A DNA stretch of 64,000 nt from Poecilobothrus nobilitatus (taxonomy: Eukaryota; Arthropoda; Insecta; Diptera; Dolichopodidae), in NCBI GenBank assembly GCA_947095535.1, contig OX352773.1, positions 232,047,477 to 232,111,476 of the forward strand, given 5' to 3'. Position 1 is the first letter of the stretch. Each line of letters begins with the position of its first letter. The position numbers and the translations under genes are program-made. The notes under the pieces were generated by a model. It did no database searches. It was given only the letters and a program-made list of their open reading frames with translations, and was not told where the DNA came from. Of this stretch, positions 47,925-59,080 are shown piece after piece.

Positions 47925-48105
47925 GTACTTATTGAGTTATTGCCAGAAAACTTGTTTATATGAAGATATAAATTTGACAGTTGCATAACAGGTATCGGAT
48001 CCAGCTGTTGCATAAGACCAACTAGATTTTGAAGAGGTCATTAGCATAAAACTTATCTCATTTTGACAAAATTAAACATATCTAACCTAAATACCTATAC
48101 ACTGA
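47925..48105 (-). mobile_element. HINE-B core fragment
   Basis: 'tgacagttgcataacaggta' and 'gcataagaccaactagatttt' correspond to the complement of the AGCTGCCATACAACTTC and AAATTTGGTTGGTC phrases of HINE-B. It ends where the hAT element is inserted nearby. Confidence 0.5.
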
Positions 48106-48127
48106 ATGGTGATCATATTATTTCCGG

Positions 48128-49074
48128 CAGGGCTGGGGAGTCGGAGTCGGAGTCGTATACAAAATAAACCGACTCAGACTTCAAAAAAATTTAATAATAT
48201 TTTGTGTTTAATTAAATCGCTTTTATTAGTTCAAAAACTTTATATAAAAATAAATTTAAGGATCTGACGAAATATCAATTATTTAATATTTAATTTACCC
48301 ATTTCTAAAAATAATATTTTGTTACAACTTACTTAGTTATTTTTTTTTTAAACTTATCTACTTAGTCAAAAATCAGAATTTTAATTTAATATTTAATTGA
48401 ATAAAATCACACATAATCATAATATTATGTAGTTTCCTACATATTATAATATTGTACATAATTTTGATTGCATTAATAAATTTTCAATAATACTATATGC
48501 TATCGGCACAAAGAAGCTTTATATATATATATACATATATATAAAGAGATTCAGTTATTCAATAACAATATCTTATTAGCTGCAATTCATGTTCTTCCAA
48601 TGAGCGGCGTTTTATTAAATACCGCTCAAATTGCTAAAGCTAAAGAAAGACTTTTTGCGATCGCAATTCGAATCAAAAATTTAAAGGGACATGTAGATCA
48701 TGAAGTTGAACCATCTTGATCTACTTCCAGTAATGATGATATAAATTTTGAAAACCATGTGGAAGGAAAAGAAGGAGAGTTACAATTAAAGCGTAGGCGT
48801 TTAAATTTAGAGAAACTACAAAAACCAGATATAGAAAAAATACAATTTAAACAAGACTTTTTAAAAGAACTGAATGAAATAGAAAAATAAGTTAAGTATT
48901 ACAGGTTCTTTAAGGTTTTAAGGTTTACTGTGTGGTATGTTAAGTATATACTTTTATAAGGCTAACATTATATAAAACTAGTTATATTGAAAAATCTGAG
49001 TCGGCTGTAGAGGTGAAAAAAAGTAGGAGTCGTAGTCAGAGTCAGGAGTTTTCCTTCAAGATTCTCCAGCACTG
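48128..49074 (+). mobile_element. hAT-type transposon, internally deleted
   Basis: The left end CAGGGCTGGGGAGTC and the reverse complement of the right end CAGTGCTGGAGAATC match at 12 of 15 positions. The flanking 8-mers are ATTTCCGG and ATTTCAGG, a target duplication with one mismatch; 8 bp is the hAT hallmark. GGAGTCGGAGTCGGAGTCG follows the left end and a GTAGTCAGAGTCAGG-type tract precedes the right. At about 950 bp it lacks most of a 2-3 kb hAT transposase gene; a C-terminal remnant is listed separately. Confidence 0.88.
48543..48890 (+). pseudogene. hAT transposase C-terminal remnant
   Basis: One frame is open from upstream of 48543 (KEIQLFNNNILLAAIHVL) to TAA at 48888, broken only by TGA at 48717. 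LLAAIHVLPMSGVLLNTAQI then AKAKERLFAIAIRI resembles the part of insect hAT transposases that usually reads like 'LDPRFK..LLN..Q...AK..L', though the DPRF-type motif is lost (HVLPMSG). A serine/acidic linker (STSSNDDINFENH) and a charged tail (LKRRRLNLEKLQKPDIEK) follow. The real start and the BED and catalytic regions are absent. The hAT assignment rests mainly on the flanking TIRs and 8-bp duplication. Confidence 0.65.
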
Positions 49075-49079
49075 ATTTC

Positions 49080-49667
49080 AGGTATACAAAGTTAATGAAA
49101 TCCATAAATTTTGAAAAAATTAATATAAATATGTGTAGGTAAAAAAATTAGAAAATTTCAGAAATTTAAATTTTTTTTACAAATTTTTGGAACACATCGA
49201 AAGTTCTTCGAAGGAACTACATTAGCTTTTTCTGAGTATTGTTTAAATTTAACCAAATAAAACAACCTAGATATAAAACCAAACTTCAGAATGAAACTTT
49301 TAATTAAAATTTAATTTTGAGAATAAGTATCCTTATTGAAGATAAAAATTCTAGGGGAATATGGTTTGCACATATAAGAATTTCCAACTTTAAAGTACAC
49401 AATATTCGATATAGCATATGATTTCATAAATACCATGTGCCTATCAAATTCTTTCTGAAGTCTTTTCTGATTTGAAAAAAAAATGTATACCTATATAATA
49501 AAATTTTGAATTTATTGGTTTGTTAAAAATTTTACTTATCTTTTGTTCTTTTGTTAGATTGTTTACAAAATACTTTAACACATTATTTTTTATACGTTTA
49601 TCCTCTTCACTATTAAATAGTTTTAACATACAAAATTTTTTACAACACCGTCCCTCGATAAAATATA
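49080..49667. other. AT-rich spacer
   Basis: No family is recognised. The minus frame 49444-49719 extends into HINE-A and has no motif. Confidence 0.5.
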
Positions 49668-50946
49668 TTTTTAGCACATTTCCAAAAAAATTTTGAAAAA
49701 ATGTGCTTATTAGTTTCACTCTGTCCGTCCGTCCGTCTGTTTACAAAACTTCTACACCGTTAAAGATAGAGAAAAAAAATTTTAAACATGGGTAGGTCTC
49801 ATAACAAAAATAATTTTGTGGAACAACTTTTTCATGTAGCCCCATTCATTACGGAGCTACAGCCCCTCAAACTTTGAAAAAGCCCTATTTTTAAATGCAT
49901 ATCTATATTTTATGTTCTGCTTAAGATTTTTTCAATCTGAAAACGTTATTCGACAGGTATTTTTTTTAACTTTGTAAATTAATATCAAAATTATACAATT
50001 TTTTTAAATTTAGTATTTAAATTTACCGTTATGTAAAAACCAAATTTTGCATGATTTTTCTACTTTCATAACTCCGGAACGCTTTTAGGTAGAGGCTTGA
50101 GGCAAGAAAGAACTTTTAGAATTAGTATAAGTTTGCTCAGAAAATTTTTTTGCAACACCCCCTGTTTATGAGCTATTAGGGCTCAAAAATTGAAAATTTG
50201 CTATTTTTAAATACCTGTAACTTAGGAACCTGTACACATTTTACTTCTGCAAGATAAAAAAATTAAAGCTACAGTAATATATTTTTACGTGTGTTAAAGG
50301 TTTATTTTAGTTGTAAAGGGTTCAAAGTTGCAGCTCTTCAAAATTGCGAAAAAGCCCCATTTTAAGATGCCCCATATATCGCAGGCTCTGAGAAATAGTT
50401 TTGCAATCTAAAACAGCGAGAAAACCGGAAATTTTATTATCTATATAAAACAATATCAAAATTATGTAATATTTTGTTATTTACTATTTAAATTTTCCGT
50501 TATGTAAAAACCACATTTTGCATGAAATTTCTTGTTTCATAACTCCGACACACCTTTAGATAGGAACCTGAAATTTTGAGACAAGAAAGAACTTTTAGAA
50601 TTAGTATAAGTTTTCTCAAAAAATTTTTTGGTAGCATCCCTTTTTTAAGAGTTATTACGCCTCAAAAATTGAAAATTTGCTATTTTTAGACACCTGTAAA
50701 AATTTTTCTTCGGTAAGACATGAAGATTAAAGGTTTAATAATATATTTTTATGTGTGTTAACGGCTTTTATTAGTTATATAGGATTCCGGACTTACGGCA
50801 CCTCAAAATTTCAAAAATGTCCTATTTTCACATTTTTTCTTTTTACATGAAATTTTCAAATTTTGTGTAAGTCACAATTCTAAACAGTTTGTATTGAGTT
50901 TTGGAAATGTGCGCTTTTAAAAACCGTTGGTTTACATTCTACCTTG
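49668..50946 (+). mobile_element. HINE-A, complete copy in element orientation
   Basis: It starts TTTTTAGCACATTTCC with GTCCGTCCGTCCGTCTG at about 49724. Two core units follow (markers near 50286 and 50751), then 'ggaaatgtgcgcttttaaaa', hairpin AAACC-GTT-GGTTT, then ACATTCTACCTTG (13 nt) and TTTATTTT. This is the easiest copy to read in the functional direction. Confidence 0.92.
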
Positions 50947-51290
50947 TTTATTTTTTTTATCAGTTTTTAAAAGAAACTGTATAGTAAATAGCGAAATTTT
51001 GTACAAAAATACCCAAAACAAAATACCTAATAATTTTTTTACTTCACCAGAAAATATCCCATGTTTAAATAACTTACGTACCCGATACATGCCACAGGCA
51101 ATATTGAAGCAAAATGGAATGGTAGATAAATAAATTTATCGTTTTGTTAGTTTTGTTATCGTTCTATAGTAAAAAAGGAATCTAAAAATTTTTGTTTTTT
51201 AAGGTATATGTTACTAATTGTTATTATTTTTAGAAAAATTTCATTTATGGAAATTTCAATGTCATAGATGAATTTGTTTTAGTTTTTAAA

Positions 51291-51682
51291 CGAGTAACGG
51301 TGCAGTAGAGTAGACTGTGTCAAGTTTTGGACACCCGTATGAATGTAATATATGCTATTTTCATAAAACTTGATCACTTTTTGCAAAATTTCAGATGTTT
51401 CAGAACCGACGTTAAGTACCGAGATATATTTATGTAAATTTTGGAATTGTATGACTACCTGTACCTGTTGCACTAGCACAACCAAATTTTACTTAAGATA
51501 TTAATACACAACTCGACATTTTTCCACTAACTTTCAGAAATCTAACCTTAATAGACACTGAGTTCTATTAATTTAAAAAGGGAAGTTATATGACAGTACC
51601 TTAAGGGTTATTTAAGGTATCACAAGACACAAACGTAATGGCAAATTTATTATATCCTTGAACATACGTTCAAACGGGTATA
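51291..51682 (-). mobile_element. HINE-B, short copy
   Basis: The plus strand begins CGAGTAACGGTGCAGTAGAG after AAA and ends AAACGGGTATA before AAAA. Much of the core and the GTCC block are missing. The open frame 51279-51485 is repeat sequence. Confidence 0.8.
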
Positions 51683-51933
51683 AAAATTAAAGCAAATAAT
51701 TAATAGCGGGGAAACAAAAATAAAGTAATCAAAAACAACGAAAGTTTGCTTATGCAGGTAAAAAAATAATGTACAATAAGGAAAAAATATATATATGCAA
51801 TTTTTCAGAAAAAGAAAAACGCATCTTTTGTATGGGCTGTAAGAATAAAATATTAAAATTTATGTGAACAATTTTTTTTATTCTTCGTCAATCGTCTGGT
51901 ATTCACCTTTAAAAAAATAGCGTTATTGTTGTT

Positions 51934-53498
51934 TATACCCGTACGATAGGATCGGGTATAATAAAATTACTCCTCCGTTTGTAACACCTCGAAATAAGCG
52001 AGCTAGATATACCTTCAAAGGTATGGATCGGATCAGAAAAAAATTCTAAGACTTTTGAGCCATGTCCGTCCGTCCGTCCGTCCGTCCGTCCGTCAGCACG
52101 CTAACTCAAAAACTAAGAAAGCTAGAATCTTGAAATTTACACAAACTATTTTAGGAGTAATTTGTAGGTTCCCTATTTTTTTTGGTTGAGTTTGGACCAA
52201 ACCTTAGGGTAGCTCTCGAACACCTAACTTTTAGATCCCCACATTTTTTTTGAAATAGAGCTATGAAATTTTAACTGCTGATAGATCTCACAAAAATATT
52301 AATATTATTTTTAATAACTTTTTTTTGTAGCCCCACCCGTTACGGAGCTACAGCTCCCCAAAGGTTCAAAAAAGCTCTATATTTAAATTGTTATAGCACA
52401 AGTTGTATAAGGTATATCTTCATTTTGAAAACGCCAAACGATTACTACTTTTATTAGCTTTAAAAGTACATATACAATAAATATATATTTGTGGCATACG
52501 GTGTCTTAATTTACCGTTATGTAAAACTCAAATTTTGCAAAATCCTTTAACCCTTCTATCTTCTAAACCGTTTAAGTTGGAAACTTGAAATTTTGACAGA
52601 AGTTAGATCTTTAAAAATCAGTATGAGTCATTTCAAAAATTTTTTTTGTATCACCCCCTGTTTAGGAGCTGTAAGGGGTCAAAAACTGAAAATTTCCTAT
52701 TTTTAAACACCTGTAACTTGAACACCTGTTAAAATTTTTTTGAAATAATACACAAAAATTAAAGCTTTAATATTATACTCTTATTTCTGTTAATAACTTT
52801 TTTTAATAATGTAGGGTTACTTTATAATTGACGAAAGTGTTACTTGATTTTTTCAAATTTTTAACAAATTTCTTTAACGAATTTTTTCCATTTTGTTTTA
52901 CTCGATAATTTGAAATTATTGAGGATATAATGCGTAGTACAAAAAAAAATGTAAATAAATAAACAACATAACGGTTGCTTGAAGAATTTTTATTTATATG
53001 ATATTGATATATATACATACTTATATAATATCATGTTCGCTAGTGAATGAATGATAAGAGTATATATGTATATTATATAGCGCTGTATTTTATTACATAT
53101 ATGTATTTTATTGTACTTATAAGAAATTATTCTGTCATTGGAATATTTAAATATAATATAATATAATATTTAAAATTATATTTACTATTTTGTACTAAGT
53201 AAATTTAATATACATTTACCGCTTAGCGTTGAATGGTACTATAGAATATTTGAAAAAGTTTTGGATTGATAATCGTTATGTGGAAGGTTAGAATCTGCTT
53301 TTGAAGAATGTACATATAAACATATAGTTTGAATATATGTACAACCCATAGTACTAGAAATTATAAAATTCACCCAAATTATTTTAATATACTAAAATAT
53401 TAAAAAAATAATATTGTAAGCAGAGTGACAGACTGTGAACATACTAACGGTTCGTACGGGTATCTAAGAGTTGACAAAGTCAACTGTATTCTTCCTCG
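51934..53498 (+). mobile_element. HINE-C: HINE-B-like ends with a HINE-A-like core
   Basis: The 5' end TATACCCGTACGATAGG has a matching inverted 3' segment TTCGTACGGGTAT. GCCATGTCCGTCCG.. carries a (GTCC)n tract of nearly eight units (52064-52094), then AGCACGCTAACTCAAAAAC. The core, however, reads like HINE-A ('gttacggagctacagctcc', 'cccctgtttaggagct'). The 3' end has a perfect 7-bp hairpin AGTTGAC-AAA-GTCAACT, then 13 nt to CTTCCTCG and TTTA. It is a third family built from modules of the other two. The minus frame 52803-53018 has no recognisable motif. Confidence 0.85.
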
Positions 53499-54001
53499 TT
53501 TAATTTAAAAATGAAAATATTTTAGATAATTTTAGAAACTTTTAGATAAGAATTATTAAATTTTATGATTTTTCTTATTTTGGTTTCGATTCCTTTCCCT
53601 TTGTTTTAACTTTCATCTTCGTTCTTTTTTGATTCAGTCATTTTACTTTCGCACTTTTTTCCCCTCTAATTTATTCACTTTTATTGATTATAGTTACTTT
53701 TTTTTTGAAGATAAGGATATTTTTTTTGAAAATTTCTACATTTAACATTTACATATGCAATTTTTTCAATGATTTTTCCAAAATGTTATTAAATTAAGAA
53801 ATAAAAAAATAGCAATTAAGATCCTACCGAAAATAACGATAACTAAAAATAGTTAAGATTAGAAAAACACAACTTTTCTAGAATTAAATTAAATTTTATT
53901 GGACGGAATTAAGACGGAAATTAAATTTTAAAAATAGAAAAATAAAAATTAAACAAATCATGTTATAAATATAGTACCAATATTTCCACACTTGAAATAA
54001 A

Positions 54002-54206
54002 CAAGACAGAATGTAAACCAACGGGTCTTAAAAGCTCACATTTCCAAAAGATAATACAAACTGTTTAGAATTGTGACTTGCTTCAAAATTTGAAAATTTT
54101 ATATAGGAAAACACGTCTTTTTGGAATTTTGAGGGGCTGTAAATGCGGAACCCCTACATAACTAAGAAAACCCGTTAATACACGTAAACATATATTACTG
54201 GAGCTA
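54002..54206 (-). mobile_element. HINE-A 3' end, cut by the duplication junction
   Basis: It starts CAAGACAGAATGTAAACC and stops at GGAGCT where the second unit begins. It is identical to the first 205 bp of the copy at 56084. Confidence 0.9.
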
Positions 54207-55580
54207 GAATCTTGAAATTTACACAAACTATTTTAGGAGTAATTTGTAGGTTCCCTATTTTTTTTGGTTGAGTTTGGACCAAACCTTAGGGTAGCTCTCG
54301 AACACCTAACTTTTAGATCCCCACATTTTTTTTGAAATAGAGCTATGAAATTTTAACTGCTGATAGATCTCACAAAAATATTAATATTATTTTTAATAAC
54401 TTTTTTTTGTAGCCCCACCCGTTACGGAGCTACAGCTCCCCAAAGGTTCAAAAAAGCTCTATATTTAAATTGTTATAGCACAAGTTGTATAAGGTATATC
54501 TTCATTTTGAAAACGCCAAACGATTACTACTTTTATTAGCTTTAAAAGTACATATACAATAAATATATATTTGTGGCATACGGTGTCTTAATTTACCGTT
54601 ATGTAAAACTCAAATTTTGAAAAATCCTTTAACCCTTCTATCTTCTAAACCGTTTAAGTTGGAAACTTGAAATTTTGACAGAAGTTAGATCTTTAAAAAT
54701 CAGTATGAGTCATTTCAAAAATTTTTTTTGTATCACCCCCTGTTTAGGAGCTGTAAGGGGTCAAAAACTGAAAATTTCCTATTTTTAAACACCTGTAACT
54801 TGAACACCTGTTAAAATTTTTTTGAAATAATACACAAAAATTAAAGCTTTAATATTATACTCTTATTTCTGTTAATAACTTTTTTTAATAATGTAGGGTT
54901 ACTTTATAATTGACGAAAGTGTTACTTGATTTTTTCAAATTTTTAACAAATTTCTTTAACGAATTTTTTCCATTTTGTTTTACTCGATAATTTGAAATTA
55001 TTGAGGATATAATGCGTAGTACAAAAAAAAATGTAAATAAATAAACAACATAACGGTTGCTTGAAGAATTTTTATTTATATGATATTGATATATATACAT
55101 ACTTATATAATATCATGTTCGCTAGTGAATGAATGATAAGAGTATATATGTATATTATATAGCGCTGTATTTTATTACATATATGTATTTTATTGTACTT
55201 ATAAGAAATTATTCTGTCATTGGAATATTTAAATATAATATAATATAATATTTAAAATTATATTTACTATTTTGTACTAAGTAAATTTAATATACATTTA
55301 CCGCTTAGCGTTGAATGGTACTATAGAATATTTGAAAAAGTTTTGGATTGATAATCGTTATGTGGAAGGTTAGAATCTGCTTTTGAAGAATGTACATATA
55401 AACATATAGTTTGAATATATGTACAACCCATAGTACTAGAAATTATAAAATTCACCCAAATTATTTTAATATACTAAAATATTAAAAAAATAATATTGTA
55501 AGCAGAGTGACAGACTGTGAACATACTAACGGTTCGTACGGGTATCTAAGAGTTGACAAAGTCAACTGTATTCTTCCTCG
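54203..55580 (+). mobile_element. HINE-C, second copy lacking its 5' end
   Basis: It is the duplicated body of the 51934 element. The 5' inverted repeat and (GTCC)n are missing because the duplication began inside them, so it should not be mobile. It ends CTTCCTCG at 55580. Confidence 0.9.
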
Positions 55581-56083
55581 TTTAATTTAAAAATGAAAAT
55601 ATTTTAGATAATTTTAGAAACTTTTAGATAAGAATTATTAAATTTTATGATTTTTCTTATTTTGGTTTCGATTCCTTTCCCTTTGTTTTAACTTTCATCT
55701 TCGTTCTTTTTTGATTCAGTCATTTTACTTTCGCACTTTTTTCCCCTCTAATTTATTCACTTTTATTGATTATAGTTACTTTTTTTTTGAAGATAAGGAT
55801 ATTTTTTTTGAAAATTTCTACATTTAACATTTACATATGCAATTTTTTCAATGATTTTTCCAAAATGTTATTAAATTAAGAAATAAAAAAATAGCAATTA
55901 AGATCCTACCGAAAATAACGATAACTAAAAATAGTTAAGATTAGAAAAACACAACTTTTCTAGAATTAAATTAAATTTTATTGGACGGAATTAAGACGGA
56001 AATTAAATTTTAAAAATAGAAAAATAAAAATTAAACAAATCATGTTATAAATATAGTACCAATATTTCCACACTTGAAATAAA

Positions 56084-56906
56084 CAAGACAGAATGTAAAC
56101 CAACGGGTCTTAAAAGCTCACATTTCCAAAAGATAATACAAACTGTTTAGAATTGTGACTTGCTTCAAAATTTGAAAATTTTATATAGGAAAACACGTCT
56201 TTTTGGAATTTTGAGGGGCTGTAAATGCGGAACCCCTACATAACTAAGAAAACCCGTTAATACACGTAAACATATATTACTGGAGCTTTAATTTTTTTGT
56301 CTTGCCGAAGAAAAATATTTATAGGTGGCTAAGTTACAGGTGTTTAAAAATAACACATTTGCTATTTCTGAGCTCTAATAGCTAACAAACAGGGAGTAAT
56401 CCAAAAAAACTTTCTGAGGAAACTGATACTAATTCTAAAAGATCTTTCTAGTTCCAAAATGTCAAACCCCTATCTAAAATCGTGCCGGAGTTATGAAAGT
56501 AGAAAATCATACAAAATTTGGTTTTCACATAACAGTAAATTTAAATACTAAATTTAAAAAAATATATATAATTTTGATATTGATACAAACATAAAAAAAA
56601 ACCCTGTCGAATAACGTTTTCATATTAAAAAAATGTTGAGCGAAACATGAAATATACGCATTTGAAAATAGGGCTTTTTCAAAGTTTGAGGGGCTGTAGT
56701 TCCCTGATGGATGGGGCTACATGAAAAATTGTTCCTCAAAATTAATTTTTTTATGAGACATACCCATTATATGTTTATCCATCTTTAACGGATGTTTTCT
56801 CCATCTTTAACGGTGTAGAAGTTTTGTAAACAGACGGACAGGCGGGCGAACAGAGTGAAACTAATAGTCACATTTTTTCAAAATTTATTTAGAAATGTGA
56901 TAAAAA
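56084..56906 (-). mobile_element. HINE-A, one-core copy
   Basis: It runs from CAAGACAGAATGTAAACC to AAATGTGATAAAAA on the plus strand, with a short GACGGACAGGCGGGCG tract in place of a long (GGAC)n. The first 205 bp belong to the duplicated segment. Confidence 0.88.
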
Positions 56907-57490
56907 GAAAACGGATTTCAAGCTAATTTCTGTTGGTTACTCATCACACATAATATCTTTTAATTATTTATTTGATAGAAAATTGTATTACCTTCTAAAA
57001 TGGCATTCATTTTAATTTCTTCACATTTCCAACTTATTTGATCGTTGTACCTATAGTTTTATTATTTTTAATTGTTAATTAAAATAATAATAGATAAATG
57101 TAGTAGACATATTTACATTTTCAATTGAAGCAAAAACATTCAGATTTTATGTATGTACGTAGGATAAACAAGTATATTTTTAAACATGAAAACATTCTAC
57201 AAAATTAGTATGGTGGAATTCAAAATATGGATAAACAAAATCAAGGACAAGATTTGGTTTTAATAACTTAAAAGTTTGGTTCATCATTTACATTCACATA
57301 ATTATTAATGTATAATGATAACCTTTTGTAAGATTAAGAGTAGAAAATTTATGATGTTTTGGCCAAGTTCACCGAAAAAATTTATTCGCCAATTGGGTTT
57401 TAAAATGTTGAAAGTCAAAAATAACCTAGAAATTTAAATTGTATACTTTTCCTTCGCAAATTGGATTGGTTTAATTACTTAATTTCTGAA

Positions 57491-57825
57491 TTTTTAGCAC
57501 ATTTTAAAAAAAAATTTTAGTAATTTGATTGTAATTATCACTTTGTCCTTCCGTCTGCTTACAAAATTTCTACACACCGGTGTAAAATATAGCAATGGAA
57601 TTTTAACCATTAATTTAGGTGTCAATGTTGTAAAAAAACTGTTTTTGTCGCCTTCTGTTCCCTTTATGTGCCCTTTAAAATCTCGACATGCCCTTGAGTC
57701 TTGATAATTACAAAGTTAAAAAATATTTCTTGATTCTTTATTTTTCACAATTTTTTCTTACATATAAGAAAACTCAGAAAATTTTGGTGTAAGTCACAAT
57801 ATTCGAAATAATTTTTTACGCTTTG
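57491..57825 (+). mobile_element. HINE-A, internally deleted old copy
   Basis: The start TTTTTAGCACATTTTAAAA, then TTTGTCCTTCCGTCTGC and CTACACACCGG are 5' features. 'gtgtaagtcacaatattcg' is the 3' part. The core is mostly gone. Confidence 0.7.
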
Positions 57826-58315
57826 TAAATTATTTTAAAATAATTAGATACAATTTAATTTTGTTAAATTTCAGGTTAGAAACAATAAAACAACAGAAAG
57901 CATATTTGATAGGCAAAAGCTCTCATATGTAATTGATGCAGTTTATTTTTTTAAGTATCCATATAATGTTATATTTTATAAAAATTAATTCATTGTAAAA
58001 TGTTTGAATATAATTTAAATATCTTCTATTTTGAATATAGCCACGTACTTATAATGCTCAACAACTTATGAAAATTTATTGTTAACATTAGATTTTTGTA
58101 TTAGTTATAGTTATTTTAATAATCATAGCTATTTTTAATATAGCTATAAGCACTCAAATTATCACATAATCGAATTGTATCTATTGGACAATGGTTTTAT
58201 TGATAATTTTCTTTTAATCAAAAATTAGGTATACATAATATCAAAGATAAGGAAATAGTTTTTTTTTTTTGTTTTGCCTATCTACTCCTTGTTTTAAACA
58301 TATTATTAAAAAAAA
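57826..58315. other. AT-rich spacer
   Basis: Nothing recognisable apart from T/A tracts. Confidence 0.55.
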
Positions 58316-59080
58316 CAAGGAAGAATGTAAACGAAGGGTTTTTAAAAGGTCACATTTCCAAAATACAATACAAAACTGTTTAGAATATTGTGACTTGCTG
58401 CAAAATTTTAAAATTTCATGTAATAACAAAATATGTGAAAATAGCACTTTTTTGCAATTTGTAGGGACTGTAAGTCCGGAACCCTATATAACTAAAAAAA
58501 TTCGTTAGCACACGTAAAAATATATTATTGAAGCTTTAATTTTCATGTCTTTCCGAAGAGAAATATTTGTACAGGTCCCTAAGTTACAGGTGTTTAAAAA
58601 TAGAAAATTTTCAATTTTTTAGCACTAGTAGCTCTTAAATAGGAGGCGGTTCAAAAACTTACACTAATTCAAAAAGTTCTTTCTTCCCTCAAAATTTTAA
58701 GTCCCTATCTAAGAGCGTCCCGGAGTTATGAAGATCAAAAAATCTTGTAAAATTTGGGTTTTACATAACGGTAAATTTAAATACTAAATTTAAAAGAATT
58801 CTTCAATTTTGATATTGATTTAGAAAGATAAAAAAAATGCCTGTCGAATGCGCATTTTTCAGATTAAAAAAATAAATAGAACATGAGAAATACGTATTTA
58901 AAAATAGGATTTTTTTAAAGTTTGAGGGGTTCCGTAATGGAGGGGGCTACATGAAAAAGTTGTTCTACAACATTAATTTTTTTATGAAACCTACTCATGG
59001 TTACAGACTGACGAACGAACAGACAGAGTGAAACTAATGGGTAAATTTTTTCAAAAATTTTTTTGAAAATGTACTAAAAA
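58316..59080 (-). mobile_element. HINE-A, one-core copy
   Basis: On the plus strand it runs from CAAGGAAGAATGTAAACG to AAATGTACTAAAAA. GACGAACGAACAGACAGAG replaces the microsatellite. The overlapping open frames 58241-58447 and 58269-58508 are repeat-internal. Confidence 0.85.

Larger units (their letters stand above)
52121..56284. repeat. 2,082-bp tandem duplication, nearly identical
   Basis: Unit 1 is about 52121-54202 and unit 2 about 54203-56284. By eye the only difference found is C at 52538 versus A at 54620. Each unit contains the HINE-C body from within its 5' part to its end, about 500 bp of spacer, and the 3' end of a HINE-A. The left break is in HINE-C (AAAGCTAGAATC) and the right break in HINE-A (GGAGCTTTAATT). 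They share AGCT, giving the junction GGAGCTAGAATC at 54201. The event is recent, or the assembly has duplicated the segment. Confidence 0.95.

Noticed and set aside
52803..55100. Two identical 71-codon minus-strand frames at 52803-53018 and 54885-55100
   Set aside because: Identity is explained by the 2,082-bp tandem duplication. The sequence is inside HINE-C, with no motif beyond hydrophobic A/T-rich codons.
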